From positions 1 to 22,205 of the forward strand of contig JAZLJW010000316.1 in assembly GCA_045597345.1 (NCBI GenBank): DNA of 22,205 bases, written 5' to 3'. Below, piece after piece: positions 13,550 to 21,194 of this stretch. The notes under the pieces are model-generated. The model was not told the origin of the DNA, did not search any database, and saw only the letters and a list, made by a program, of their open reading frames with translations. Within the stretch, counting starts at the first letter, position 1, and the number at the start of each line of letters is the position of its first letter. The position numbers and the translations under genes are program-made. This stretch comes from Treponema_I sp045597345. Its GTDB lineage: Bacteria > Spirochaetota > Spirochaetia > Treponematales > Treponemataceae.

Positions 13550-14329
13550 ATGATAAAAGCAATTATTATAGATTTAGATCAAACACTGTTGACTACCGAC
13601 AAAAAAATATCTGATAGAACAGTTAAGGTAATGCAGCAAGCAAATAAAGATGAAATAAAAATTCTTTTTGCAACAGCCAGACCCCGAAGATCAACAGTGG
13701 AATATGAAGCAGTTATTCAACCAGATGCAATAACAACATTAAATGGAGCAAGAACATATTCAGATAAGTTAGATTCAATAGATGTTCCAATAGACCAGAA
13801 TTCAGTACGGACAATATTGCAGCGTTTAGTGCAGATTCCTGGTTGCGTTATATCTTTAGAAATACCAGCCGGTATAATTTGTAATAAGATGATACCGGAA
13901 TGGAACACCACAGTAGTAGATTGTTTTCCGGAATTACCCTCGGATTGTGATGCTGTTTACAAAATAATTGTAACAAACGAGTTTGTAGATTTGAAACAAT
14001 ATATGGAAAAAGTTCTTACCCCCGATGTGTATTACACCATGTCATCAGGTTGTTTTTTCCAGATTATGAACCGGAATGCCACAAAATCAGATGGAGTAAA
14101 AACGATGCTGGATACCCTTGGCATTAATAAGGAAGATGCAGTGTATTTTGGAGATGATCATGATGACATTGGTCCTATTCAGTGGTGTGGCAGGGGAATT
14201 GCCATGCAGAATGCTATTCCGGAAGTTCTAGCTGTGGCAGATGAAGTAACAGAATCAAATGATGCTGACGGTGTTGCTATATGGGTTGAAAAGTATCTGC
14301 AAGAAATGCAGGATAAAATGGAACTTTGA
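13550..14329 (+). CDS. Cof-type HAD-superfamily hydrolase
   Basis: 259 residues, typical of the Cof/IIB group of HAD phosphatases. Motif I DLDQTLL has nucleophile Asp8 and acid Asp10, with Gln in place of the usual Gly; motif II includes Thr42 (FATARP); motif III Lys179 (NATKSDGVKTML); motif IV GDDHDDIGPI at 201-210. The cap domain lies between motifs II and III. Members remove phosphate from small metabolites such as sugar phosphates or nucleotides; the substrate cannot be read from sequence. ATG 13550 has AGGAAAG just upstream. The next gene starts two bases after its stop, so they share a transcript. Confidence 0.88.
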   Translation: MIKAIIIDLDQTLLTTDKKISDRTVKVMQQANKDEIKILFATARPRRSTVEYEAVIQPDAITTLNGARTYSDKLDSIDVPIDQNSVRTILQRLVQIPGCVISLEIPAGIICNKMIPEWNTTVVDCFPELPSDCDAVYKIIVTNEFVDLKQYMEKVLTPDVYYTMSSGCFFQIMNRNATKSDGVKTMLDTLGINKEDAVYFGDDHDDIGPIQWCGRGIAMQNAIPEVLAVADEVTESNDADGVAIWVEKYLQEMQDKMEL

Positions 14330-14331
14330 TT

Positions 14332-14796
14332 ATGGAATTTAATAGTATAAATCTGTTTAATGGTTTACAGCTTATAGTAATTTTGGTCCCAAACCTATTG
14401 TATGCTATAAAACAGCAGAAAGAAGATATGCAGAAAAACACTAGGAAAACCCCTGGATTTATTGTGATAGGAGAAGAAATTGGGCGATATTGCTGCATGT
14501 TTTTTCTCATTTTTCCGGTATTAGTATGGAAGTTTTCTTTTGCAGGTAGAACCGAACAGATATTGTATTATGCTGTATGTGGACTGTTGTTGGCATTCTA
14601 TCTGCTATTTTGGATTCTCTATTTTCATAACCAGAATATATGGAAAGGTTTTGCATTAGCGTTCATACCTTCTGTGCTGTTTCTATTTGTCGGAATTATT
14701 CTGAATCATGTATTACTGACTGTATCAGCTATAGTATTTGGCATATTCCATATTTGGATAACGCTATTGACTCATGTTTCACGTGAAACAAAATAG
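14332..14796 (+). CDS. Small integral membrane protein, conserved hypothetical
   Basis: 154 residues from ATG 14332, two bases after the HAD-gene stop; an in-frame TTG at 14326 would overlap that gene and is less likely. It starts MEFNSINLFNGLQLIVILVPN, then a short charged loop (KQQKEDMQKNTRK), GEEIGRYCCMFFLIFPVL, and further hydrophobic segments: about five membrane spans in all. The layout, with an NLFNG start and EEIGRY...MF, matches a small family of uncharacterised membrane proteins known mostly from Firmicutes. Role unknown. The last codons (HVSRET) are formed by a perfect parS site. Confidence 0.75.
   Translation: MEFNSINLFNGLQLIVILVPNLLYAIKQQKEDMQKNTRKTPGFIVIGEEIGRYCCMFFLIFPVLVWKFSFAGRTEQILYYAVCGLLLAFYLLFWILYFHNQNIWKGFALAFIPSVLFLFVGIILNHVLLTVSAIVFGIFHIWITLLTHVSRETK
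14775..14790. other. parS: parS site 5 (perfect), inside coding sequence
   Basis: TGTTTCACGTGAAACA lies within the 3' end of the membrane-protein gene, read as part of HVSRET, two codons before the stop. It is the last member of the cluster. Confidence 0.9.
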
Positions 14797-14800
14797 CTGC

Positions 14801-14842
14801 AAAAATTAAACCATGGCTTTATTGTTTGGGGTTTAATTTTTT
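14801..14842 (+). terminator. Intrinsic terminator after the HAD/membrane-protein pair
   Basis: Perfect 12-base arms AAAAATTAAACC (14801-14812) and GGTTTAATTTTT (14830-14841), with a T-run at the 3' end. The loop is 17 bases with some inner CCA/TGG pairing. It ends the 13550-14796 operon before the HD gene. Confidence 0.7.
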
Positions 14843-14880
14843 GCTAGAGTGTGACTTCGTTTTAGATGAAGGAGTGAAAA

Positions 14881-15504
14881 ATGGATTTTGAAAAATTGGA
14901 AAAACTGGCGTGGAAGTACATGGGAAAGAAAAAATCCCATCTTGAACGGGAAATAGGAGCTGCTTTTTATCATTGTAAAAGAGTCAGCAACTCGGTATTG
15001 GAATTACGGAAATCACTGTTCCCTGAAGATTGTTCCATGGATGACGTACTTCGCTGCGCCGGATTGTTTCATGATATTGGGAAAGGAATAGAACCACACA
15101 GTCATAGTGGAGCAGTACTGGTCCGGGATTTGTTGAAAGATGAACTTTCTGCAGAAGAACTTTCATTGGTATGTCAGCTCATTGAGGCACATGGAGATAG
15201 AAAACCAGATTCTGATTGTCATACCTGGTACGAAAAACTGCTGCAGGATGCCGATATGCTTGATCATTATGGGGGCCAGGGAATCTGGCTGACTTGTGTG
15301 TACCGGGCTTTTACAAACTGCGGCAGTATGGCAGACGTTGTAGAGTACCAGCAGAGCGAAGGTCATAAAGAAGCAGTAAATGCAAAAGAACTGCTGAACT
15401 ACGACTATTCCAAAAAAATCATGCAGGATAAGATTGATTTTGAAAAAATGGTCGTAGATCGTTTTGCGGTAGAATCTCAGGGAAAGTTTGTATTAAAACC
15501 GTAA
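14881..15504 (+). CDS. HD-domain phosphohydrolase
   Basis: 207 residues; ATG 14881 preceded by GAAGGAG. HD-superfamily metal ligands are in order: His31 (YHCKRV), His64-Asp65 (GLFHDIGKG), His104 (EAHGD) and Asp125 (QDADMLDHYG). This layout is that of small single-domain HD hydrolases acting on phosphoester or nucleotide substrates (YedJ-like type). The specific substrate is unknown. Its 3' end overlaps the convergent argA by 12 bases, so there is no room for a separate terminator between them. Confidence 0.82.
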   Translation: MDFEKLEKLAWKYMGKKKSHLEREIGAAFYHCKRVSNSVLELRKSLFPEDCSMDDVLRCAGLFHDIGKGIEPHSHSGAVLVRDLLKDELSAEELSLVCQLIEAHGDRKPDSDCHTWYEKLLQDADMLDHYGGQGIWLTCVYRAFTNCGSMADVVEYQQSEGHKEAVNAKELLNYDYSKKIMQDKIDFEKMVVDRFAVESQGKFVLKP

Positions 15505-16827
15505 GATATATACCTTGGAGTTTCGTTCCGGTGTCCAGTGGGATTTCCGTTCAACGGGAATTGCATCAATATCTGCTGGAACAAAACCAAACTGTTCAAA
15601 CCAGTCTGATGTCTTGGTGGTCAGAATGAATACCTGAGAAAGTCCCTGGTCTCTGGCACGGTCAATCAGATAGTTAATCATCTTTGGCCCGATGCCCAGG
15701 GATGAGAATTTCTCTGAAACTGCAACTGCTGCAATTTCTGCCTGAGTGTCATCAGATTCATAGTGATGAAGTGCGGCGCAGGCTTTAATACCACCATCAA
15801 CTTCATACACAATATAATCCTGCCAGGTAGCAAGAAGCTGGGTACGGCTTCTTGGTAACAGATTTCCTTTTTCTACGAATGGCTGCATCAGACTGAGAAC
15901 AGACGGAATATCTTCTGCGGTCATGTTTCTGATGCCACCATAGTTAGAGGTATATATCATAGTACCGGATCCGTTGTCAGAGAAAATCTCTGTCAGCAGT
16001 GAACCATTGGTTTGTCCGTTTACAATATGGGCACGATTAACACCATTCTGGCATGCGGCTACACACTGCCGGATTAGCGACATGGTTTCTTCTGTTACTT
16101 CAGATTCAGAAGTATTCTGCAGAACATATGCAGCTTCATCCAGATCCAGAGAAGGGATGGAACCGTCATCAGTCAGGATGACAGACGATGGCACACTGAA
16201 AGAATCTGCCGTAACACTTTTTCCGGCAGTCAGGAAAAACAGCTTCTGTGCTTTAAGCATGGAAGCAATTTCCGTAGCCAGCCGCACTGAAGAAATGTTG
16301 TAGGGTTTTCCCTGACCGGACCAGCCGATGCAGGGGAAAATAGGAATATGTTTCTGTTCCAGAATGGTTTCAAGAGAATCCAGATTGATCTTATCGATGT
16401 CGCCGGCTGTACAGTAATCAATGCCATCAATGACACCAAGGCCACGGGCCCGCACCCAGTTACCGATGACGGCGGTCAGTTGTTCCTGGGCCAGATGAGT
16501 CATAACGGTATTGCTGACATCAAAGGTGGCCATCTTTACCAGGTTCAGTGCGGACTCGGGAACAATACGAACGTGGTTGTGGGTTGTCCATGAAATATTC
16601 TCATTCTGCAGAATGGTATCAATCCGTTTCTTTGAGCCCGGAACGATAACTACTTTCAGTCCGGCTGCGTGCAGCATGGCAATGTCTCGGATGTGACTTG
16701 AGAATACGGGGGAGTCAATTAAGTCATCATCAATGTGGATGACAATGATTGCCTGATTGAACTGGTTCAGGTAACGGAGAACATCACGTACCTGATCAGC
16801 TTTTTCATGGATTTCCTGAGGTTTCAT
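15493..16827 (-). CDS. argA: Amino-acid N-acetyltransferase (N-acetylglutamate synthase)
   Basis: 444 residues, classical ArgA length. The N-terminal amino-acid-kinase-like domain (about 20-290) includes VVIVPGSKKRID and GSGTMIY at 286-292. The C-terminal GNAT domain (about 297-444) has EIAAVAVSEKFSSLGIG at 364-380, the acetyl-CoA-binding turn, and DWFEQFGFVPADIDAIP. It makes N-acetylglutamate from glutamate and acetyl-CoA, the first step of arginine synthesis, with the kinase-like domain as arginine-feedback site in the family. ATG 16827 fits the family start; no Shine-Dalgarno is seen, and TATACT sits 9 bases upstream on the same strand, so a very short leader is possible. It lies 52 bases after queH. 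Confidence 0.93.
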   Translation of the reverse strand: MKPQEIHEKADQVRDVLRYLNQFNQAIIVIHIDDDLIDSPVFSSHIRDIAMLHAAGLKVVIVPGSKKRIDTILQNENISWTTHNHVRIVPESALNLVKMATFDVSNTVMTHLAQEQLTAVIGNWVRARGLGVIDGIDYCTAGDIDKINLDSLETILEQKHIPIFPCIGWSGQGKPYNISSVRLATEIASMLKAQKLFFLTAGKSVTADSFSVPSSVILTDDGSIPSLDLDEAAYVLQNTSESEVTEETMSLIRQCVAACQNGVNRAHIVNGQTNGSLLTEIFSDNGSGTMIYTSNYGGIRNMTAEDIPSVLSLMQPFVEKGNLLPRSRTQLLATWQDYIVYEVDGGIKACAALHHYESDDTQAEIAAVAVSEKFSSLGIGPKMINYLIDRARDQGLSQVFILTTKTSDWFEQFGFVPADIDAIPVERKSHWTPERNSKVYILRF

Positions 16828-16879
16828 ACATAAAAAAGTATAGTGGGATTTTTACACCTTGGTAAAGCAGACAAAAGCA

Positions 16880-17533
16880 TTACTGCTGGTTCTGTTTTGA
16901 AAAAACGCAGCCGCAGTAGTCCTGACGGTACAATCCGTATTCTTTTGAAAGCTCCAGCGACCGAAGGTAGCCGTTTTTTTTCTTGAAATCAGCATACAGA
17001 TAGGTGCAGACGTCATTACCTGATGTCCGGGCTTTTTCTTCCAGTTCTGCACCAATCGAATTGATTTTTTCTGTATCCTTGTGGGGGCTGATACTCAAAG
17101 TGGTTGTGAAGTAATCGAATTTCTGACTGCAGGCATAGTCGTAAGCTTTCGCCATGCGGAATGCATAACATCGCCGGCATCGTTCTCCCCGTTCCGGTTC
17201 CGTCTGTAATTCCGGTTCGCTTTCTGTTTTCACCGCATCAAAGTAATCGGCTACATCATAGGTGGTTTCGACCAGGGTCGGGGATACAGCAAATTTTCTG
17301 ATGAAGGTTTTCAGTTCTTCCAGCCGGCGGGTGTATTCCTGCTCGGGATGAATATTGGGATTGTAATAGTAAATGGTGATGTCAAAATAAGAAGATAGAT
17401 ATTCAAGTACATAGGAACTGCAGGGTGCACAGCAGGCATGGAGTAACAGTTTTGGTTTATTATTCGGTAGAGGTATACCGTCATGTATAGTATTCAATTG
17501 TTCCAAATGCAATGAATAATATGTCTTTTTCAT
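16880..17533 (-). CDS. queH: Epoxyqueuosine reductase QueH
   Basis: 217 residues of the DUF208/QueH family. Conserved cysteines: HACCAPCS with Cys34, Cys35 and Cys38, the RCRRCY pair Cys119 and Cys122, and YCGC with Cys207 and Cys209. QueH reduces epoxyqueuosine to queuosine, the last step of the tRNA wobble modification, using an iron-sulfur cluster and a second metal; it replaces the cobalamin enzyme QueG. ATG 17533 begins MKKTYYSLHLEQL; no strong ribosome site is visible. It is divergent from the acyl-CoA synthetase and upstream of argA on the same strand. Confidence 0.92.
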   Translation of the reverse strand: MKKTYYSLHLEQLNTIHDGIPLPNNKPKLLLHACCAPCSSYVLEYLSSYFDITIYYYNPNIHPEQEYTRRLEELKTFIRKFAVSPTLVETTYDVADYFDAVKTESEPELQTEPERGERCRRCYAFRMAKAYDYACSQKFDYFTTTLSISPHKDTEKINSIGAELEEKARTSGNDVCTYLYADFKKKNGYLRSLELSKEYGLYRQDYCGCVFSKQNQQ

Positions 17534-17584
17534 AGTTAAATCACATTGTATAATATACTTTCTGAGGAAAGTCTACGCGTCTTA

Positions 17585-17614
17585 TTGCATGTGGTCAAAC
17601 AGATAGTGTATACT
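17585..17614 (+). promoter_or_regulatory. Candidate promoter of the acyl-CoA synthetase gene
   Basis: TTGCAT (17585-17590), 18-base spacer, TATACT (17609-17614). An alternative is TTGACA (17629-17634) with CATAAA 16 bases on. The 138-base gap 17534-17671 also has to hold the queH promoter on the other strand; AT-rich boxes there are too many to choose between. Confidence 0.35.
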
Positions 17615-17671
17615 TTTATATAGTTAATTTGACATACTTTGCCATTTTGTCATAAAAAGTGGGGTTATTCC

Positions 17672-19585
17672 GTGGAGAAAACATTACCGAAGATTCTGAG
17701 AGAAATGACTCTTCAGTATCCAAAGATTGCTGCTCAGTATTCCAAAGATGAAAAGAAAATATTCCAACCAATCTCATATAGAGAATTATATGAAATTGCC
17801 TTGAATTTTGCCGGTGGCTTATTGAACATGGGTATTGTCAGGGGTGAACATATAGGTCTTATTTCTGACAATCGAATGGAATGGGAACAGGCCGATATGG
17901 GTCTTTTGGCTATAGGTGCTGTTGATGTACCCCGTGGTTGTGATGCTACAGAAAATGATTTGCGGTTTATTCTGGCTACTGCAGAGTGTAAAGTTGTTAT
18001 TGGTGAAAACCCTCGTCAGCTGGAAAAGATTCTTGGTCTTAAGGATAACCTTCCTCTTCTGAATAAACTGATTTGTTTTGAAAACTACAGTGATGAACTG
18101 AAAGATAAGGCAGCTGATCTGGGTGTTACTTTGTACACATTCAAACAAATTGTTGAAGAAGGGGCTGTCTGGAATGAAGCTCATCCTGGTGTAGTAGAAA
18201 CTGAACTTGATAAGGGTCAGGAAAATGATCTTGCTACATTGATTTTTACCTCTGGAACTACTGGTGAGCCTAAAGGTGTAATGTTGACCCACGGAAACTT
18301 TATTGCTCAGCTACCGGATCTGCAGAACCGCATTTATGTTCATCCTGGTGAAAGAATTATCTGTGTATTGCCTGTATGGCATGCCTTCCAGCGCGCCTGT
18401 GAATATGTAATCCTCAGTCAGGGTGGTGCACTCTGCTACTCAAAACCAGTGGGATCTGTTCTGCTGAAAGACCTTGAAGCTCTGAATCCACATATTATGC
18501 CGGCAGTTCCCCGCGTATACGAAGCACTGTATGACGGAATCAATAAAGCTATGCGTAAAACCGGCGGAATCGTATACAACCTGTTCCGCTTCTTTACTGC
18601 AGTAGCTTTGCTGCAGTGCCGTATGAGCCGCCGCATGTTCAGAAAAACAGCCCGTTTCAAGAATGATCATATCATCCTTACCTGGATCGTACTGTTTATT
18701 CCCTGGCTGTTACTTACTCCATTGAAAGCTTTAGGAAGCAAGCTGGTGTTCAGTAAGGTACGTGCAAAACTGGGAACCAATTTCCGTGCTGGTGTTTCTG
18801 GCGGTGGAGCTCTTCCTCCTGCAATTGATGAGTTCTTCTGGGCTGCAGGGGTTAATGTTGTTGAAGGTTATGGTCTTACTGAAACTTCTCCAGTAGTTGC
18901 CGTTCGTCCGGTAGATGCGCCTATCTTTGGAACGGTAGGAAAACCTCTTGAAGGTGTAGAAGTACGTATTGTTGGTGAAAACGGTGAAGTTCTGCCAAAC
19001 GGAAAGAAAGGCGTTGTACATGTTCGTGGTCCTATCGTTATGCAGGGGTATTACAACAAACCGGAACTGACCAAAAAAGCCATTGATGAAGATGGATGGT
19101 TTGATACTGGTGATATCGGTATGAAGACTCTTACCGGTGAAGTTGTAATTCGTGGCCGTATGAAAGATACCATCGTTCTTCGTGGTGGTGAAAATATTGA
19201 ACCACTGCCAATAGAAATGAAGCTGGCTGAATCACGGTATGTGGCACAGAGCATTGTAGTAGGACAAGATGAAAGATATCTATCTGCATTGATTGTGCCA
19301 GCAGAAGATGAGATTAAGATTTATGCCCGAGATAATTATGTTGCATATGATACCTATGAAGACCTTCTGAAAAAGCCGGAGATTATCAAATTCTTTAAGA
19401 ATGAAGTACAGTCACTGGTAAGCAGCAAGACAGGGTTCAAACCATTTGAGATTATCAATGAGATTACCCTGCTTGCAAAACCTTTTGAAGTAGGACGTGA
19501 GCTTTCTCCTAAACAGGAAATGATGCGTTACAAGATTTTCGAACTGTACGAAAAAGAAATTAAAGCAATGTACGGGGATAAATAA
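17672..19585 (+). CDS. Long-chain fatty acid--CoA ligase (AMP-forming)
   Basis: 637 residues from GTG 17672 (VEKTLPKILREM), chosen because GTGGGG lies about 8 bases upstream and the preceding in-frame TTG at 17639 would put a Cys/Trp-rich extension (PFCHKKWGYS) not seen in the family. Adenylation motifs: FTSGTTGEPKGVMLTHG near 190-207, GYGLTETSP near 399, GWFDTGDIG near 475 and GRMKDTIVLRGGENIEP near 492. A hydrophobic stretch (WIVLFIPWLLLTPL, about 330-345) suggests membrane contact, as in FadD15/FAA-type enzymes. It activates fatty acids to acyl-CoA via acyl-AMP, which may serve to take up host or environmental fatty acids for lipid synthesis. Confidence 0.9.
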   Translation: MEKTLPKILREMTLQYPKIAAQYSKDEKKIFQPISYRELYEIALNFAGGLLNMGIVRGEHIGLISDNRMEWEQADMGLLAIGAVDVPRGCDATENDLRFILATAECKVVIGENPRQLEKILGLKDNLPLLNKLICFENYSDELKDKAADLGVTLYTFKQIVEEGAVWNEAHPGVVETELDKGQENDLATLIFTSGTTGEPKGVMLTHGNFIAQLPDLQNRIYVHPGERIICVLPVWHAFQRACEYVILSQGGALCYSKPVGSVLLKDLEALNPHIMPAVPRVYEALYDGINKAMRKTGGIVYNLFRFFTAVALLQCRMSRRMFRKTARFKNDHIILTWIVLFIPWLLLTPLKALGSKLVFSKVRAKLGTNFRAGVSGGGALPPAIDEFFWAAGVNVVEGYGLTETSPVVAVRPVDAPIFGTVGKPLEGVEVRIVGENGEVLPNGKKGVVHVRGPIVMQGYYNKPELTKKAIDEDGWFDTGDIGMKTLTGEVVIRGRMKDTIVLRGGENIEPLPIEMKLAESRYVAQSIVVGQDERYLSALIVPAEDEIKIYARDNYVAYDTYEDLLKKPEIIKFFKNEVQSLVSSKTGFKPFEIINEITLLAKPFEVGRELSPKQEMMRYKIFELYEKEIKAMYGDK

Positions 19586-19606
19586 CAAGAGTTTGAAAAT
19601 CTGATG

Positions 19607-19643
19607 AAATCTGCCGGGAATTTAATCCAGGCGGATTTTTTTT
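19607..19643 (+). terminator. Intrinsic terminator of the acyl-CoA synthetase gene
   Basis: Arms AAATCTGCC (19607-19615) and GGCGGATTT (19630-19638) with one G-T pair, running into eight T (19636-19643). It overlaps the last codons and stop of the convergent Rsm22-like gene, so the two genes share these bases. Confidence 0.85.
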
Positions 19644-20878
19644 GCATTAGATTTTCTGTCTGTTTGTGGGTGTCCAAGGGCCGGATGTTCATTCGGAATT
19701 GAAACCAAGTCACCTGATTTATATTTGTTTTCGGGTGCTTGTAAGAGAGTCAGTCCAAGTTGGGAACAACTATAACGTGCTGTGGAGTGGTCATATAAAG
19801 TAATTGCATCTGAAACAACCCGAACTTCAGTAGTTTTGGTTTCTTGTGGTATATCGTCTTTTGGGGTATTTGAAACAAGGCAGAAAGAAAGAGATGCCCG
19901 GTCTTTTGGAAGACCTGATTTTTCACTAAGTTTATGAAGACGGGCTGGAGCGTTTTTTTCTGTATCAAGAACAAAATGACACCATTTGCCTCCTTTCTTT
20001 CCTTCCATAGGACATTCATCCGAATGAGGGCAGGGAGAAAGAATGGTCATATGTTTACGGAGAAATGCAGACCTCATCAAGGAAACAAATCTGGCAGCTC
20101 TAGGGATACCGGGTTCAATCAACAGAATTGTTGACTGTTCATCAGCATAGGACAGCAATAAATCACAATCCTTTTTTGTAATTTCTTCAAGTGGTTTGGA
20201 AGAATTCCAGTACTGTTCATTGAACATATTTGCACAGGTGATGAGGTGTGCTTTTTTACGGATTGCAGTTCCCGATTCGCCTTTTACACGAACAATGTGC
20301 CAGGGTTTCTGTTCAGGTGATGAAGGTGCTGTCTTGGATACCACTTTTAAAAACAGTTCTTCCCCTAAGGATAAAGCATTTTGTGAAATATCAAGACAGT
20401 AGCAGGTGATTTCCTTAGTACGAAGCTCAGGGCGTGCAAGCCAAAGTGCAATAGGGACGGTAAGGGGACCGGAACCAATATCTAAAATAACAGAATTGTC
20501 AGTCAGATGTGAAAATACAGAAGAAGGGAATCCGGTAAGAAGAGGTGTAATTCTGACAAGATTCCACCAGGTAAAATAACGAACATATGCAGAAAGCTGA
20601 CGGGTTTCATTCATGTATCCGATTCTTCGGGAACTTCGCTCATCAGTAAGTGAATGCGACAGTTCTTTAATTACATCGGGCAACTGTTGAAGTTGTTTCG
20701 CATTGAGAGGTTGTATATCCTGTACTAAAGCATCAAACGAATTAAGAATCTCCTGTGATTCTTTTGAAAGTCGGGCAAAAAGAGGGGTAGTCACAGGGGA
20801 TTTTAGCGTGCGGGAAAAAGTATTGTTTTTCCGATTTGATAAAGAGTTCTTTGTTTGAGTATTAATTGGTATTTTCAT
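19622..20878 (-). CDS. Rsm22-like (METTL17-type) ribosomal-RNA methyltransferase family protein
   Basis: 418 residues. A SAM-binding fold with motif I ILDIGSGPLTVPIALW (131-146), LIEPGIPRAARF near 253-264, and the family hallmark CPHSDECP...KWCHF with Cys283, Cys289, Cys300, plus Cys333 (SFCLVS). In the mitochondrial relatives METTL17/Rsm22 four cysteines hold a 4Fe-4S cluster and the protein acts in small-subunit assembly. Role here is inferred: small ribosomal subunit maturation in the cytoplasm. ATG 20878 overlaps the merR-like gene by 17 bases, so translation is probably coupled. N-terminal 30 residues are basic and polar and may be disordered. Confidence 0.8.
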   Translation of the reverse strand: MKIPINTQTKNSLSNRKNNTFSRTLKSPVTTPLFARLSKESQEILNSFDALVQDIQPLNAKQLQQLPDVIKELSHSLTDERSSRRIGYMNETRQLSAYVRYFTWWNLVRITPLLTGFPSSVFSHLTDNSVILDIGSGPLTVPIALWLARPELRTKEITCYCLDISQNALSLGEELFLKVVSKTAPSSPEQKPWHIVRVKGESGTAIRKKAHLITCANMFNEQYWNSSKPLEEITKKDCDLLLSYADEQSTILLIEPGIPRAARFVSLMRSAFLRKHMTILSPCPHSDECPMEGKKGGKWCHFVLDTEKNAPARLHKLSEKSGLPKDRASLSFCLVSNTPKDDIPQETKTTEVRVVSDAITLYDHSTARYSCSQLGLTLLQAPENKYKSGDLVSIPNEHPALGHPQTDRKSNAKKIRLD

Positions 20879-21194
20879 TTGTCTTATGTAGTTTCCGGTA
20901 AATGTCGATTAACGTACCACGTATTTCATTTAACTGCTGCATAGCATCAGCTGTTTTAGAATTTACATCAAGATCAGAAATCAGCTGGTTTCGTGCGCCC
21001 TCAATGGTATATTTCTTTTCGTAAATCAAATATTTAAGACGCATAATTTGTTGAAGATCGCGGGTAGAATAGACTCTACGACCTGATAAATCTTTCTTGG
21101 GAGTAATAGAAGGAACCACTTCTTCCCAATAGCGTAAAACATGAGCTTTTATACCAGTGAGCGATTCAACCTCGCCAATGCTGAATTGTGCCAT
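20862..21194 (-). CDS. MerR-family transcriptional regulator
   Basis: 110 residues. The winged helix-turn-helix fills the first 70 residues: FSIGEVESLTGIKAHVLRYWEE, SGRRVYSTRDLQQIMRLKYL, YTIEGARNQL. A short helical tail (about 75-105) would form the dimer coil. No effector domain or cysteine set, so it is the small, stand-alone type (HspR/YfmP-like size). Its ATG overlaps the der stop as TAATG, and its own end overlaps the Rsm22-like gene by 17 bases, so all three are one operon. Target genes are unknown. Confidence 0.88.
   Translation of the reverse strand: MAQFSIGEVESLTGIKAHVLRYWEEVVPSITPKKDLSGRRVYSTRDLQQIMRLKYLIYEKKYTIEGARNQLISDLDVNSKTADAMQQLNEIRGTLIDIYRKLHKTNENTN

Noticed and set aside
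17819..18292. Minus-strand frame of 157 codons opposite the acyl-CoA synthetase
   Set aside because: Shadow of a well-conserved adenylation-domain gene; composition unlike a real protein.
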